From: Flavobacterium paronense
GTDB lineage: Bacteria > Bacteroidota > Bacteroidia > Flavobacteriales > Flavobacteriaceae
DNA length: 64,000 nucleotides
NCBI RefSeq assembly: GCF_030409795.1
Contig: NZ_JAUFQN010000019.1
Location: 1,364,001 to 1,428,000 of the forward strand
Direction: 5' to 3'
Shown: in pieces, positions 31,745 to 41,327 of the stretch
Position numbering within the stretch: position 1 is the stretch's first letter
Layout: each line of letters opens with the position of its first letter
Translations under genes and position numbers: made by a program
The notes under the pieces: model-generated
Seen by the model: only the letters and a program-made list of their open reading frames with translations
Databases searched by the model: none
What the model was told of the DNA's origin: nothing

Positions 31745-31771
31745 AAAAATGGCTCCAATTTCTTGAAGCCA
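31745..31771 (-). terminator. terminator of the two-component operon
   Basis: TGGCTCC (31750-31756) pairs with GAAGCCA (31765-31771), one G-U pair allowed; on the minus strand a T-run (plus-strand A-run at 31745-31749) follows. It lies 7 bases past the response regulator stop at 31778. Confidence 0.75.
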
Positions 31772-31777
31772 CTTTAC

Positions 31778-32479
31778 TTATTTTTTTACGACTAATCTAA
31801 AACCTTCTCCGTGTATGTTAAGAATTTCAACATTAGGTTCTTCTTTCAGATATTTTCTTAGTTTGGCAATATACACGTCCATACTTCTTGAGGTGAAATA
31901 ATTATCTTCTCTCCAAATTTTGGTTAAAGCCAGTTCTCTTGGCATTAAATCATTTTCATATAAAGCCATCATTTTTAACAATTCAGACTCTTTTGGAGAT
32001 AATTTAATTGGTTCCTGATCTTCAAATTTCAAGTAACGAAGCTTTGAATTTAGAAGAAATCTTCCTATTTGGAACTCAAATTTTGCTGGTTCATTTTTAT
32101 TTTCAGATGCTTTTCTTTGAATGATTGCTTTCACTTTCATCAGCAATACATCAGAATCAAATGGTTTGTTTAAGTAATCATCAGCACCAACTTTGTATCC
32201 TTTTAAAACGTCTTCTTTCATTGACTTGGCAGTCAAAAAGATTAAAGGCACATCTTTGTTTTTCTCTCTGATTTCTTTTGCCAAAGTATAACCATCTTTA
32301 TAGGGCATCATTACATCCAAAATACACAAATCGAAATTGTCTTTTTTGAATTTTTCGAAACCTTCCATACCATTTTTGGCAAGAGTTACATCGAAATCAT
32401 TCAGTGTCAGGAATTCTCTCAAAACTATTCCGAAGTTTTGGTCATCTTCCACCAGTAGTATTTTTTTATTATTTTCCAT
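31778..32479 (-). CDS. OmpR-family response regulator
   Basis: This 233-aa regulator has a receiver domain (1-120; phosphoacceptor Asp55 in LCILDVMMPYKDG, the conserved Lys in YLNKPFDSDVL) and a winged-helix OmpR/PhoB DNA-binding domain (about 130-232; LSPKESELLKMM and DVYIAKLRKYLKEEPNVEI). It sits 13 bases after the histidine kinase gene and ends at a terminator (31745-31771). Within Bacteroidota such pairs are often RprY/RprX-like, controlling envelope and stress responses; here the regulon cannot be read. Confidence 0.95.
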   Translation of the reverse strand: MENNKKILLVEDDQNFGIVLREFLTLNDFDVTLAKNGMEGFEKFKKDNFDLCILDVMMPYKDGYTLAKEIREKNKDVPLIFLTAKSMKEDVLKGYKVGADDYLNKPFDSDVLLMKVKAIIQRKASENKNEPAKFEFQIGRFLLNSKLRYLKFEDQEPIKLSPKESELLKMMALYENDLMPRELALTKIWREDNYFTSRSMDVYIAKLRKYLKEEPNVEILNIHGEGFRLVVKK

Positions 32480-32492
32480 AGCTTTTTTTATT

Positions 32493-34073
32493 TTAATTTA
32501 TGAGTGGGACTTTAATTATAAATGTGCTTCCTTTTCCTTTTTCGCTTTCTACAAATATTTCACTGTTGTGGTCTTCAACAATTCTTTTAACATATGCTAG
32601 ACCTAATCCATGACCTTTTACGTTGTGCAAATCTCCAGTATGCTCGCGATAGAATTTTTCAAATATTCTTTTTTGGGCTGCTTTCGACATTCCGGAGCCT
32701 TGATCTTTAATCTTGATAATGATAAAATCTTTTACATTTTCAGTTTGAATATCGATTATTGGTTCTTCTGGTGAATACTTAATAGCGTTATCCAAAATAT
32801 TGACAATCACATTAGTAAAATGAACATCGTTTAATAAAACCGAAGTTCTAGTTGCGTCAAAATGTGTTGTTATCTTTCCGTTTCTATCTTCTACAATTAA
32901 ATTCACATGTTCGATAGCATCTTCAATTATCTCGTGAATGTTGTTAGATTCTTTATTGATATCCAATTCTTTCTTCTCCAGTTTTGAAATACGCAATACA
33001 TTTTCAACTTGTGCATGCATACGCTTATTTTCATCCTTTATCATTTGCAAATAGCGAAGTACTTTTTCTTTATCGTCAATAACTTTCGGATTCTTGATGG
33101 CGTCTAATGCTAAATTTATCGTAGCAATCGGCGTTTTGAATTCATGTGTCATATTATTAATGAAATCGGTTTTGATTTCTGAAATTTGACGTTGCTTTAT
33201 CAATTGGTTTAAAGCGCTTGAATAGGCAATAACAATGATTAGCGTAAAAATGATTGATAAAATGCAAATTCCAACCAATTCTGAAAACAAAAACTTCTTT
33301 TTTTGCGGAAAGGTTAATAACAATTGATATTTATTATTACCGTCATTATCGATAAAAATTGGAATAGAATAAGTAGATTGTTTTTCGTACTTGAACCGTT
33401 CTGATTTTATCTTTGTTGCCAAACCATTACTGTAAACATTAAACTCAAATGGAGTTTTTACACCATATTCATTAAGTTCTTCAGACAATAGTTTTTGCAC
33501 CATTTCATTAGTAACTCTTTCTTGTATGGGCTTTACAGCTGCTATATCTTTATAAACGATTTCAAATTGTGCATTGTCTAATAAATCTAGTCGTCCAGAT
33601 TTTTCGATTTTTACATCTGGAGAAACTTTTTGTTTTAAACTTGAATTATCAATATCACCGTTGTAAATCTCAGTTTTCCTTTTGGAAGTGTAATTTTTGA
33701 GTTTTACGCTATCTAATTTTTTATCAAAGAACGAGGCCGAAATTCCGTAGTCTTCGGATATTATACTGTTTGAATATATTATTGTTTCATTAGTTCTTGA
33801 ATCTCGTTGATAATAACCAAACTCTAAAAAATCACTTTTTTGAGGTGTTTTCCCGGTGCTGTCTTTGAGACGATTGTACATTTCATAGTACGAATATTGC
33901 TCATTCTTTTGCAATTTATCAGCAACATTTCCTAGAACTTGTTTTACATGATACTTAAATTGTTCTTCGTTGTTCTCGAAAGACCTATCAAACCAATAAA
34001 CTTGAACCAGAATTATACCGATTAGGGATAAGCTCATTAAGATAACCAGTAAGCGAAAGAAAAAATTATTCAT
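32493..34073 (-). CDS. membrane sensor histidine kinase
   Basis: This 526-aa kinase has one N-terminal helix (about 6-28), a periplasmic sensor region of about 235 residues, a second helix (about 265-290), then the dimerisation/phosphoacceptor helix THEFKTPIATINLALDAI (His near 312) and the ATPase domain with N-box NVIVNILDNAIKYS, G1 KIKDQGSGM and G2 GHGLGLAYVKRIVEDHNSE. The frame begins GTG-ATG; I take the ATG at 34073. It is transcribed with the OmpR-type regulator downstream (13-base gap). The sensor region has no recognised domain. Cognate phosphotransfer to the regulator at 31778 is likely. Confidence 0.95.
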   Translation of the reverse strand: MNNFFFRLLVILMSLSLIGIILVQVYWFDRSFENNEEQFKYHVKQVLGNVADKLQKNEQYSYYEMYNRLKDSTGKTPQKSDFLEFGYYQRDSRTNETIIYSNSIISEDYGISASFFDKKLDSVKLKNYTSKRKTEIYNGDIDNSSLKQKVSPDVKIEKSGRLDLLDNAQFEIVYKDIAAVKPIQERVTNEMVQKLLSEELNEYGVKTPFEFNVYSNGLATKIKSERFKYEKQSTYSIPIFIDNDGNNKYQLLLTFPQKKKFLFSELVGICILSIIFTLIIVIAYSSALNQLIKQRQISEIKTDFINNMTHEFKTPIATINLALDAIKNPKVIDDKEKVLRYLQMIKDENKRMHAQVENVLRISKLEKKELDINKESNNIHEIIEDAIEHVNLIVEDRNGKITTHFDATRTSVLLNDVHFTNVIVNILDNAIKYSPEEPIIDIQTENVKDFIIIKIKDQGSGMSKAAQKRIFEKFYREHTGDLHNVKGHGLGLAYVKRIVEDHNSEIFVESEKGKGSTFIIKVPLIN

Positions 34074-34143
34074 CACACAAATTTAACATTTTAACATTTA
34101 TACAATAAATACATTAACCAAACATTAACATCTTGTATATAAA

Positions 34144-34728
34144 TTATTGATTTTTCAATAATTTTAGTATTTCATCAACTTGCTTTTTGGTAGCATCAAC
34201 TGAAAGATTATGAATAACATAATCGCTTTTTGCAATTCTTTGTTCATCAGTCCATTGGTTTTGCATTCTTTTTAAAACAGATTCTCTATCTGTATTATCA
34301 CGTTCAATTACTCGTTGAAGTCGAGTTTCTATAGGAGACGTTATTGTTATTACTGCGTCACAGTATTTATTGCTTCCAGATTCAAATAAAATGGCGGCTT
34401 CTTTTACTACGAAGGGATAATTTTTATGTTTTTCGACCCAAGTATAGAAGTGTTTTTTAACCTCAGGATGAACTATGTTGTTAAGTTTTTGCAGCTTTTC
34501 TGGATTGTTAAAAACAAGTTGTGCTAGTTTTTCACGATTAAGCTTACCATTATCTAAAATTCCGTTTCCGAATTCATTACTAATTGCTTTAATAATTTTA
34601 TCAGACATCATTAATTTTCTAGCTTCATCATCGGCAATATAAACAGGAATACCCAATGATTTGATATACTCTGCAACCATTGTTTTTCCGCTGCCGATTC
34701 CACCTGTTAATCCTATTATTTTAGTCAT
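34144..34728 (-). CDS. coaE: dephospho-CoA kinase
   Basis: This 194-aa enzyme catalyses the last step of coenzyme A synthesis. Seen: P-loop IIGLTGGIGSGKTMVAEYI at the N-terminus (residues 4-22), YIADDEARKLM (about 31-41, DD motif), and the LID-like region RVIERDNTDRESVLKRM. Length matches the family. Its ATG overlaps the glycosyltransferase stop by 4 bases (ATGA), so it is the second cistron of that operon. Another CoA-synthesis gene, coaBC, lies at 41317-42528. Confidence 0.96.
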   Translation of the reverse strand: MTKIIGLTGGIGSGKTMVAEYIKSLGIPVYIADDEARKLMMSDKIIKAISNEFGNGILDNGKLNREKLAQLVFNNPEKLQKLNNIVHPEVKKHFYTWVEKHKNYPFVVKEAAILFESGSNKYCDAVITITSPIETRLQRVIERDNTDRESVLKRMQNQWTDEQRIAKSDYVIHNLSVDATKKQVDEILKLLKNQ

Positions 34729-35729
34729 TTTTTTAATTTAAAGAATAATTCAGGAAATGCAACTTCTGGTTTTTGTTTTAAAAGAATAACTTTTATGTAC
34801 GATTCCAAAAAACCTCTTCCATATCCAAAGAATTGTATTAAAACAGCAATTAAGGAAAGAAAACCAATTTTAAAACTTTTATTTTGAACTGTTGCTTCAA
34901 CCAATAATAAAAAGAAATAAAATGTGTAGAAGAGTATTGGTAATTTAAAACCAAATAGAAACATAACTAGAGAAACTGTAAATCCTAATATAAATAGCGT
35001 CGGGAAGAAAAATGTAAGCTTATTATATTCAGGATACCAACTATTTAAAATTGGTCTAGCTTTGCCAAATTTATATACTTGCACTGAAAATTTATCCCAA
35101 TCAATTCTTCGCTTATGATATACGAATGCTTTTGAGAAAAGTCTAGTGTCATAACCTAATTTCCATAATCTTATTGTTAAATCCGGATCTTCGCCTGGAT
35201 GAATATTTCCAAAACCATTGGAATCATCAAAAGCTTTTTTAGAAATACCCATGTTAAAACTTCGGGGCTGAAATTTAGTTAACTTTTCAGAACCTCCTCG
35301 AATCCCTCCTGTTGTCAAGAAAGATGTCATAGCAAAATTTATAGCTTTCTGAACATCTGAAAACGAATCTAAAGCAGTATCAGAGCCACCAAAGCAATCA
35401 ACATAATTGGTTGTTAATTCTTTCTCAACTTCAGTAAGATATTGTTTTGGAATAATACAATCTGAATCAAAAATAATGAAGTAGTCTCCTTTAGCTACTT
35501 CCATTCCGTAATTTCTAGAGTCTCCAGGACCAGAGTTTTCTTTAAAATAATATGAGATGTTTAATCTTTCTTTGAAATTTTCAACCTCTTGTCTACAAGT
35601 AATAGAAGAGCCATCTTCAACAATTACAATCTCATATTTTTTTTTATAATCTGAAATAGAAAGACTTTCTAAAAGCTCTTTAATTTCATCAGGTCTATTA
35701 TAAACAGGAATGATAATTGAAAAATACAT
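34725..35729 (-). CDS. family 2 glycosyltransferase, membrane-associated
   Basis: This 334-aa protein has a GT2-type catalytic domain (1-230; MYFSIIIPVYNRPDEIKELL, VIVEDGSS, FIIFDSDCI as the DxD-like metal site, HPGEDPDLTIRLWKLGY) and a C-terminal membrane part (about 250-320, two or three helices, IAVLIQFFGYGRGF). I place the start at the ATG at 35729; a longer open stretch to 35774 is preceded by the -7 element at 35744-35751. It likely adds a sugar to a lipid carrier or surface glycan. The stop overlaps coaE by 4 bases. Confidence 0.92.
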   Translation of the reverse strand: MYFSIIIPVYNRPDEIKELLESLSISDYKKKYEIVIVEDGSSITCRQEVENFKERLNISYYFKENSGPGDSRNYGMEVAKGDYFIIFDSDCIIPKQYLTEVEKELTTNYVDCFGGSDTALDSFSDVQKAINFAMTSFLTTGGIRGGSEKLTKFQPRSFNMGISKKAFDDSNGFGNIHPGEDPDLTIRLWKLGYDTRLFSKAFVYHKRRIDWDKFSVQVYKFGKARPILNSWYPEYNKLTFFFPTLFILGFTVSLVMFLFGFKLPILFYTFYFFLLLVEATVQNKSFKIGFLSLIAVLIQFFGYGRGFLESYIKVILLKQKPEVAFPELFFKLKK

Positions 35730-35743
35730 GTCATAAATTTTAA

Positions 35744-35751
35744 CAAAGATA
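35744..35751 (-). promoter_or_regulatory. -7 promoter element of the glycosyltransferase-coaE operon
   Basis: The minus strand reads TATCTTTG, matching TAnnTTTG, 14 bases upstream of the ATG at 35729. Confidence 0.7.
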
Positions 35752-35766
35752 GGTTTTATACAAAAA

Positions 35767-35793
35767 AAAACCACCTAAAATTTAGGTGGTTTT
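35767..35793 (-). terminator. rho-independent terminator of the T9SS P-domain gene
   Basis: AAAACCACCTAAA (35767-35779) pairs perfectly with TTTAGGTGGTTTT (35781-35793) around one base; on the minus strand a T-run (A-run at 35762-35770) follows. It lies 21 bases past the stop at 35815. Confidence 0.9.
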
Positions 35794-35814
35794 AGTATGT
35801 AAAAAGAATTTAAG

Positions 35815-37389
35815 TTATTCTTTAATAACCTTAATAGTTTTTGCTTGGTTATTAGATGTTACTCTAACCATGTATGCTCCTTTTGATAGATTTGACATAT
35901 CAACATTTGCATCGTTAGCATTAATAAAATTAGAACTTACTTTTTGACCTAGCAAATTGTATACTTCAACACTTGAAATTTCTTGGTTATACGATAAGTT
36001 CAAGATGTTTTTTACAGGGTTTGGATAATAAGAAAAGTTATTATCATTAAATGCTGGAACTGCTAAACCATCAGTACAAGTAGCTGTACCTGCACCAGTA
36101 ATAACTGTTGAAAAATTACCAAAATCTGTTGGTGAAAATGATGTTGTTACAAAATAGTAATCAGTACCAGTTGTTAAATTTGTGGTAATTACTGAACCAG
36201 GTCCTGAATCATCATTTCCAGCAACAAAATTTGTAAGTTGATCATTTGGATCAAATGAATTTTGATAAACAAATATATAACCATCGAAATCCTGAGTACT
36301 GGTAAATGTGTAAGAACCTCCGGTATCAACAGTGAATGGCCCATAGATGTGATATGAGATACCAACTCCTACTCCTGATAATCCTGTTCCACTTGCCAAT
36401 GGTCTGTCCCATGTGCTACCACCAAGAGATGGATCCGCCAAGGTTCCAACAAGATCACAATTTGGGGTAACAGCAGGCGGAGGAGTTACAGTTAAAACTC
36501 CGCTAACATAAGTTGTTCCGTCCCATACACCACCTCCAGGAGGAGGGCTGTAACCACCATAAACAAAGGCACCACCATTTAATTGAAAACGAGTTGCATA
36601 ATAATAGGTACCAGGAGCTAATGTTGCACCAATAGCAGCTTGGTATTCATCATTATTTCCAACAGCACCTGAGTTCCAAGTCGCAGCTACCCAATTAGTC
36701 CAAGTGTTTGGATTTGTGTCTGCGCCTAGTGGACTAATTCCAATCCAAGCATTAATGCCTGGAGCTTGACCTACAATATTTGGGGCTACATCAGTTAAAC
36801 CACCTTCATAAACTTGACCATAAACAGTAACATTACCTCCTACTTGAAATGTCGCACTACCTGGATATTGTAAATTAACATAATCTGGTAAATCAAAAAT
36901 TGTAGGAGCAAATGTTATTGACCAGCTATCAACTGTTCCTGTATCTCCAGAGGCAACATCACACACTCTTAAAATCCATGTTCCGTCAGCATTAACAGCA
37001 TTTAAAAGACCTAAATTTCCTTCTGGCGTATATGTACCAGTAAATGGTGCTGTACCAGCAGTAATAGATGTAGCTCCATTAGCGCTGAATACAGTGTTTG
37101 TATAATCAGTACCAGATCCGCCGTTGCCATTAGATAATAAAACTATTGTTCCATCAGGTGCAACCAAAGAAATAACTAAATCACCATCAAAAGTGTGCGT
37201 TATACTGAATCCGACTGAGCTAAAACTATTGGTTACTCCAAGAACACCGACTCCAGAAACTGTTACAGGAAAATCGTGAGTGGCATCACAATTATTATCT
37301 GTAATTGGACCTGTTCCACCTGTAAATGTTTGAGCAAACAAACTTATTGAGGTAAAACACATTAAAAATAAATAAGTAATTTTTTTCAT
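35815..37389 (-). CDS. T9SS-secreted protein with proprotein-convertase P-domain
   Basis: This 524-aa protein has a signal peptide (MKKITYLFLMCFTSISLFAQ), a P-domain (about residues 45-157; HTFDGDLVISLVAPDGTIVL, DGTWILRVCDVASGDTGTVD), a middle region of about 140 residues, a second beta-sandwich-like part (about 310-435, with Thr/Asp-rich strands), and a C-terminal type A sorting domain (about 450-524; FSYYPNPVKNILNLSY, VEVYNLLGQKV, LSKGAYMVRV). The sorting domain directs it through the type IX system to the cell surface or outside. No catalytic domain is recognised. Its own terminator (35767-35793) and the absence of co-directional partners suggest monocistronic expression. Confidence 0.93.
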   Translation of the reverse strand: MKKITYLFLMCFTSISLFAQTFTGGTGPITDNNCDATHDFPVTVSGVGVLGVTNSFSSVGFSITHTFDGDLVISLVAPDGTIVLLSNGNGGSGTDYTNTVFSANGATSITAGTAPFTGTYTPEGNLGLLNAVNADGTWILRVCDVASGDTGTVDSWSITFAPTIFDLPDYVNLQYPGSATFQVGGNVTVYGQVYEGGLTDVAPNIVGQAPGINAWIGISPLGADTNPNTWTNWVAATWNSGAVGNNDEYQAAIGATLAPGTYYYATRFQLNGGAFVYGGYSPPPGGGVWDGTTYVSGVLTVTPPPAVTPNCDLVGTLADPSLGGSTWDRPLASGTGLSGVGVGISYHIYGPFTVDTGGSYTFTSTQDFDGYIFVYQNSFDPNDQLTNFVAGNDDSGPGSVITTNLTTGTDYYFVTTSFSPTDFGNFSTVITGAGTATCTDGLAVPAFNDNNFSYYPNPVKNILNLSYNQEISSVEVYNLLGQKVSSNFINANDANVDMSNLSKGAYMVRVTSNNQAKTIKVIKE

Positions 37390-37496
37390 ATTGTTAAAAG
37401 TTAAAAGTTAATTGCCATAAATATAAATAAAAATAAAAATAGATTACAACTAAATTGTTTGTTTTAAATAATAATCATTACATTATTATCAACATG

Positions 37497-38690
37497 TTAA
37501 TTTTTGATACTTGAAATTGTAACTAATTCATTTGATTCAGCCTTGTAATCAACATTATTTAATCCAAAACCAAATAAGTTAAGAAAATCTTGTTTGTAAC
37601 CAGCTAAATCACCAATTTCTGTCAAATTTTCAGATGTTGCTTTTGCCCATAATACTTTTATTTTTTCTTGAATATCTTCTCTCATTTCCCAATCGTCAAT
37701 TCTTATTCTACCTTTTTCATCAGTAGGAACTTCTTTCCCAGAGTAAAGTCTTTGTTCAAACAATCTTTGTATTTGTTCGATACAACCTTCATGAATACCT
37801 TCGGCTTTCATAATTTTATATAAAAGTGAAATATAAAGCGGAATTACAGGTATGGCAGAACTTGCTTGTGTTACTAAAGCTTTATTTACTGATACGTAGG
37901 CTTTACCATTTAAAGACTTCAAATCATCAGTAATTTTGAATGCTGTTGCCTCCAAATCATCTTTAGCACGACCAATAGTTCCTTTTCTATAAACTGCTTC
38001 AGTAACTTCTGGTCCAATGTAAGAATAAGCTATTGTTGTTGCTCCATTAGCTAAAACACCGGCATTTTTTAAAGCATCAATCCACATCTTCCAGTCTTCA
38101 CCACCCATTACAACTACAGTATTGTCAATATCTTCCTGATTTGCTGGTTCAATAGTAACTTGAGAAACTAAACCAGTATGAAAATCAACTGTTTTGTTTG
38201 AAAATGTTTGACCGATAGGTTTTAATACTGAACGATGCAAAACTCCAGTAACTGGGTGCATACGAACTGGCGAAGCCAAACTGTAAATTACCATATCAAT
38301 CTGACCTAAATCTGCTTTAATTAAATCAATTGTTTGTTGTTTTACTTCATTTGAAAAAGCATCACCGTTTATGCTTTTAGCATACAAACCAGCTTTGTGA
38401 GCTTCTGTTTCAAAAGCAGCAGAATTATACCAACCTGGAGTTGCTGTCTTGCCTTCTGACGGTGGTTTTTCGAAGAAAACTCCAATCGTACCTGCATCTG
38501 AACCAAAAGCACTTGTTATTCTTGAGGCCAAACCAAAGCCTGTTGAAGCACCAATAACTAAAACTTTTTTTGCGCCATCAATATGTCCTTTTGATTTCAC
38601 ATATTCAATTTGATTTTTAACATTTTGAGCACAACCTTCAGGATGAGCTGTCAAACAAATAAATCCTCGCATTCTTGGTTCTATAATCAT
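37497..38690 (-). CDS. fabV: FabV-type trans-2-enoyl-ACP/CoA reductase
   Basis: This 397-aa protein matches FabV, the enoyl reductase that completes each fatty-acid elongation cycle with NAD(P)H. Seen: MIIEPRMRGFICLTAHPEGC at the N-terminus, the Rossmann loop KKVLVIGASTGFGLASRIT (about residues 41-60), and the active-site Tyr/Lys region YSYIGPEVTEAVYRKGT followed by IGRAKDDLE. It is unrelated to FabI and, in family members studied, less sensitive to triclosan. It has its own -7 element (38725-38732), 35 bases upstream of the ATG. It is the only enoyl reductase in the window. Confidence 0.95.
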   Translation of the reverse strand: MIIEPRMRGFICLTAHPEGCAQNVKNQIEYVKSKGHIDGAKKVLVIGASTGFGLASRITSAFGSDAGTIGVFFEKPPSEGKTATPGWYNSAAFETEAHKAGLYAKSINGDAFSNEVKQQTIDLIKADLGQIDMVIYSLASPVRMHPVTGVLHRSVLKPIGQTFSNKTVDFHTGLVSQVTIEPANQEDIDNTVVVMGGEDWKMWIDALKNAGVLANGATTIAYSYIGPEVTEAVYRKGTIGRAKDDLEATAFKITDDLKSLNGKAYVSVNKALVTQASSAIPVIPLYISLLYKIMKAEGIHEGCIEQIQRLFEQRLYSGKEVPTDEKGRIRIDDWEMREDIQEKIKVLWAKATSENLTEIGDLAGYKQDFLNLFGFGLNNVDYKAESNELVTISSIKN

Positions 38691-38724
38691 ATGATATGTA
38701 TTTATGTTAGTTTTTTTTGAGATA

Positions 38725-38732
38725 CAAAAGTA
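38725..38732 (-). promoter_or_regulatory. -7 promoter element of fabV
   Basis: The minus strand reads TACTTTTG, matching TAnnTTTG, 35 bases upstream of the ATG at 38690 and just 14 bases after the recN stop. Confidence 0.7.
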
Positions 38733-38745
38733 ATAAATTAGCCTT

Positions 38746-40398
38746 TCAATTCAACAATGCTTTGGCATGGTTAACGGCTGAATCTGATATATCTTTCCCT
38801 GAAAGCATTTCGGCTATTTCAATTATTCTTTCATCGTTGTTTAGCAATTTCAATTCAGAAACAGTATTTTCTCCTAATACAGTTTTGAAAACTTTATAAT
38901 GATTTGCTCCTTTAGCCGCAATTTGTGGAAGATGTGTTATGGCAAAAACCTGCATTGTTTTACTCATATCTCTCATAATTTCTCCCATCTTATTGGCAAT
39001 TTCGCCAGAAACACCAGTGTCTATTTCATCAAAAATGATAGTTGGCAATTTTGAATATTGCGATAAAATTGACTTCACTGCCAACATAATTCTGGACATT
39101 TCACCACCTGAAGCTACTTTTTTCAGCACACCAAAATCGGTTCCTTTATTAGCAGAAAATAAAAACTGAAGTGTGTCTTTTCCGTTATTGTGATAACTTT
39201 CTGAAGGAATAATTTCGATTTTAAATCGAACATTTGGCATACCTAACAGATTCAAAATATCAATAAGCTTTTCAGTTAAATTAGGAATCGCTTCTCTCCT
39301 ACTTTTCTTTATTTTATTTGCAACTTCATCTAATTGCAATTCAAAATCTTTGATGTTATTTTCAAGTTTTGCAATTTCATCTTCTAAAGTTGCAACCGAA
39401 ACAACTTTGCTTTCTAAATCCGTTTGAATCTGAAGTAATTCTTCTATAGTTAAGACGTTATGTTTTTTTTGAAGGTTATAAACTAGTTGTAATTTTTGAT
39501 TTATAGTTTCCAGTTTTTCAGGATCATTAAAAACCAAATCTGATTCCCGATTTAACTCTTTAACTATATCATCAAATTCGATTAAAATACTATTTACACG
39601 TTCAAAAAGCGATTGGTAATTAGCAGAAAAATTAGTGTTTTTTTGAAGTGCCGTTTTAAACTCTTTTACGTTTTTTATAATCCCAAACTCTTCTTCATTT
39701 GCAATAGATAAAAGTTTATCCAGATTTTCTTTAATGAATTCTACATTGCTTAACGCTTGATATTGTTGCTCTAATTCTTCTAATTCACCTTCTTTTAAAT
39801 TAGCAGATTCCAATTCCTGATATAAAAACGCATTATAATCTTTCTCTTTTAGAATCGTTAAAAACTGATTTTTTTTAGATTCTAAAGTAGATTTTGCAAA
39901 ACGATATTTTTTTAAATCGGATTGAAATTCTATAAGTAACTCTTGATTATTAGCAATTGCATCAATGATTTTAAATTGATACTCTTCTTCCGATAACTCT
40001 AAAGTTTGATGCTGTGAATGCACATCTATTAGGTAAAAACTTAAATCTTGTAGTTGTTGAAGATTAACCGGACTATCATTTACAAATGCCCTTGATTTTC
40101 CAGAAGGAAGAATTTCTCTTCGAATAATAGTTTCTTCTTCGTAGTCTAAATCATTGGTTTCGAAAAAAGATTCTAAACTGTATTTTCCAATAGAGAAATG
40201 GGCTTCAACGATACATTTTTCATCCTTATTTTTAAGTGACGTTAAATCGGCTCGTTTTCCTAAAACCAAACCCAATGCACCAAGAAGTATTGATTTCCCA
40301 GCTCCTGTTTCACCTGTTATAATTGAAAATCCGTTCGAAAAATCGATTTCTAGTTTTTCAATTAAAGCAAAATTTTCAATGGATAATGATGTAATCAT
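38746..40398 (-). CDS. recN: DNA repair protein RecN
   Basis: This 550-aa SMC-like ATPase acts in double-strand-break repair. Seen: Walker A SIITGETGAGKSILLGALGL at the N-terminus (residues about 27-46), a long coiled-coil middle (about 160-400, rich in Glu/Lys/Leu heptads), the signature VASGGEMSRIMLAVKS, Walker B PTIIFDEIDTGVSG (about 450-463), and the terminal AITHLPQIAAKG. Family length is normal. It ends the leftward block with DUF4835, coaBC, rpoZ and bamD, an arrangement common in Bacteroidota. Confidence 0.97.
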   Translation of the reverse strand: MITSLSIENFALIEKLEIDFSNGFSIITGETGAGKSILLGALGLVLGKRADLTSLKNKDEKCIVEAHFSIGKYSLESFFETNDLDYEEETIIRREILPSGKSRAFVNDSPVNLQQLQDLSFYLIDVHSQHQTLELSEEEYQFKIIDAIANNQELLIEFQSDLKKYRFAKSTLESKKNQFLTILKEKDYNAFLYQELESANLKEGELEELEQQYQALSNVEFIKENLDKLLSIANEEEFGIIKNVKEFKTALQKNTNFSANYQSLFERVNSILIEFDDIVKELNRESDLVFNDPEKLETINQKLQLVYNLQKKHNVLTIEELLQIQTDLESKVVSVATLEDEIAKLENNIKDFELQLDEVANKIKKSRREAIPNLTEKLIDILNLLGMPNVRFKIEIIPSESYHNNGKDTLQFLFSANKGTDFGVLKKVASGGEMSRIMLAVKSILSQYSKLPTIIFDEIDTGVSGEIANKMGEIMRDMSKTMQVFAITHLPQIAAKGANHYKVFKTVLGENTVSELKLLNNDERIIEIAEMLSGKDISDSAVNHAKALLN

Positions 40399-40439
40399 GT
40401 TCAGATAAAGAAGAAAAGTTTAAGTAGTAAATGTACTAA

Positions 40440-41327
40440 TTATAACTTAATAGCTGACCATTTAGCCGTATTGAGTGGTGACAATTTATTTAAATTATCA
40501 ATAGTTTCTGATAATGAGACTTTTGGACCACCTGATAAAATAGAAACCAATTCATCTACTTTGGCATCAAAAAACACTCGGGTTAAAAAAGCATTCGGGC
40601 GAACTGCATACACTTTTGATAAGGTTGCAATTGCATCAATAATTTTATTTTTTGAAGCTTTTACATCAGCAGTCATTGTATCTAAACCTTCTCTGTGATA
40701 TTGATATAGAGCTTCTCTGTATGCATCATAAGTTCCTCCTAATACGTCTGAAACTAAGAAATATCTATTTTGGTTTCCATCATTTTGACTCCAACCTTTA
40801 TAACCACTTTGTTGGGCTACATTAAGTATTTGTTGAGCAACTTCATAATTTTTATTTCCTCCCATCAAAGTATAAGTATCGGAATCAAACCCAAGAATCA
40901 TATAACTGTAATATGCCAAAACGGAAACTAAGTTTGAATCAAAGTTGGATGGGTTAAATTGTAAATTTTCAAATTCAACATAACGGAAACTAAAATCCTT
41001 GTCATTAAAGTTGAATACTGGCGATGCGTAAGTTGAATTAAAAACCGGTCTTGTCGATTGTACCTGAATAGATGCAGAAAACTGATTGGATTCATAGCTG
41101 TTCACTATGATTACCATAGAACATTCTATTTTCTCATTTTGTTTGTATTCTTCTCCTGTCCAATCAGTTTTGTTTACAAAATCACTTATAGAAGTTTTTA
41201 GGTTTTTAAATATCTGATTGTTAGTTGTTGCTACTTTGTCTGAATTGATCTGAACTGAACAGTTTAACTGCTGAGCTTGTGCCAGTCCAACAAAAAATAA
41301 TAAAAGAAAACTGATTCTATTTTTCAT
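40440..41327 (-). CDS. DUF4835 family protein (PorD-like, type IX secretion context)
   Basis: This 295-aa protein has a signal peptide (MKNRISFLLLFFVGLAQA, then QQLNCSVQINSDKV) and the DUF4835 body: ISDFVNKTDWTGEEYKQNEK, SVQVQSTRPVFNSTY-type strands, and YYSYMILGFDSDTYTLMGG. In current flavobacterial annotation, as I recall it, this family is labelled PorD and linked to the type IX secretion system. The start overlaps the coaBC stop by 11 bases. It is probably outer-membrane associated. The T9SS link rests on memory, not on a motif here. Confidence 0.85.
   Translation of the reverse strand: MKNRISFLLLFFVGLAQAQQLNCSVQINSDKVATTNNQIFKNLKTSISDFVNKTDWTGEEYKQNEKIECSMVIIVNSYESNQFSASIQVQSTRPVFNSTYASPVFNFNDKDFSFRYVEFENLQFNPSNFDSNLVSVLAYYSYMILGFDSDTYTLMGGNKNYEVAQQILNVAQQSGYKGWSQNDGNQNRYFLVSDVLGGTYDAYREALYQYHREGLDTMTADVKASKNKIIDAIATLSKVYAVRPNAFLTRVFFDAKVDELVSILSGGPKVSLSETIDNLNKLSPLNTAKWSAIKL

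Noticed and set aside
34078..34085. TAAATTTG as the -7 element of the histidine kinase gene
   Set aside because: It lies 5 bases from the ATG at 34073, which would put transcription start at or inside the start codon; too uncertain to list.
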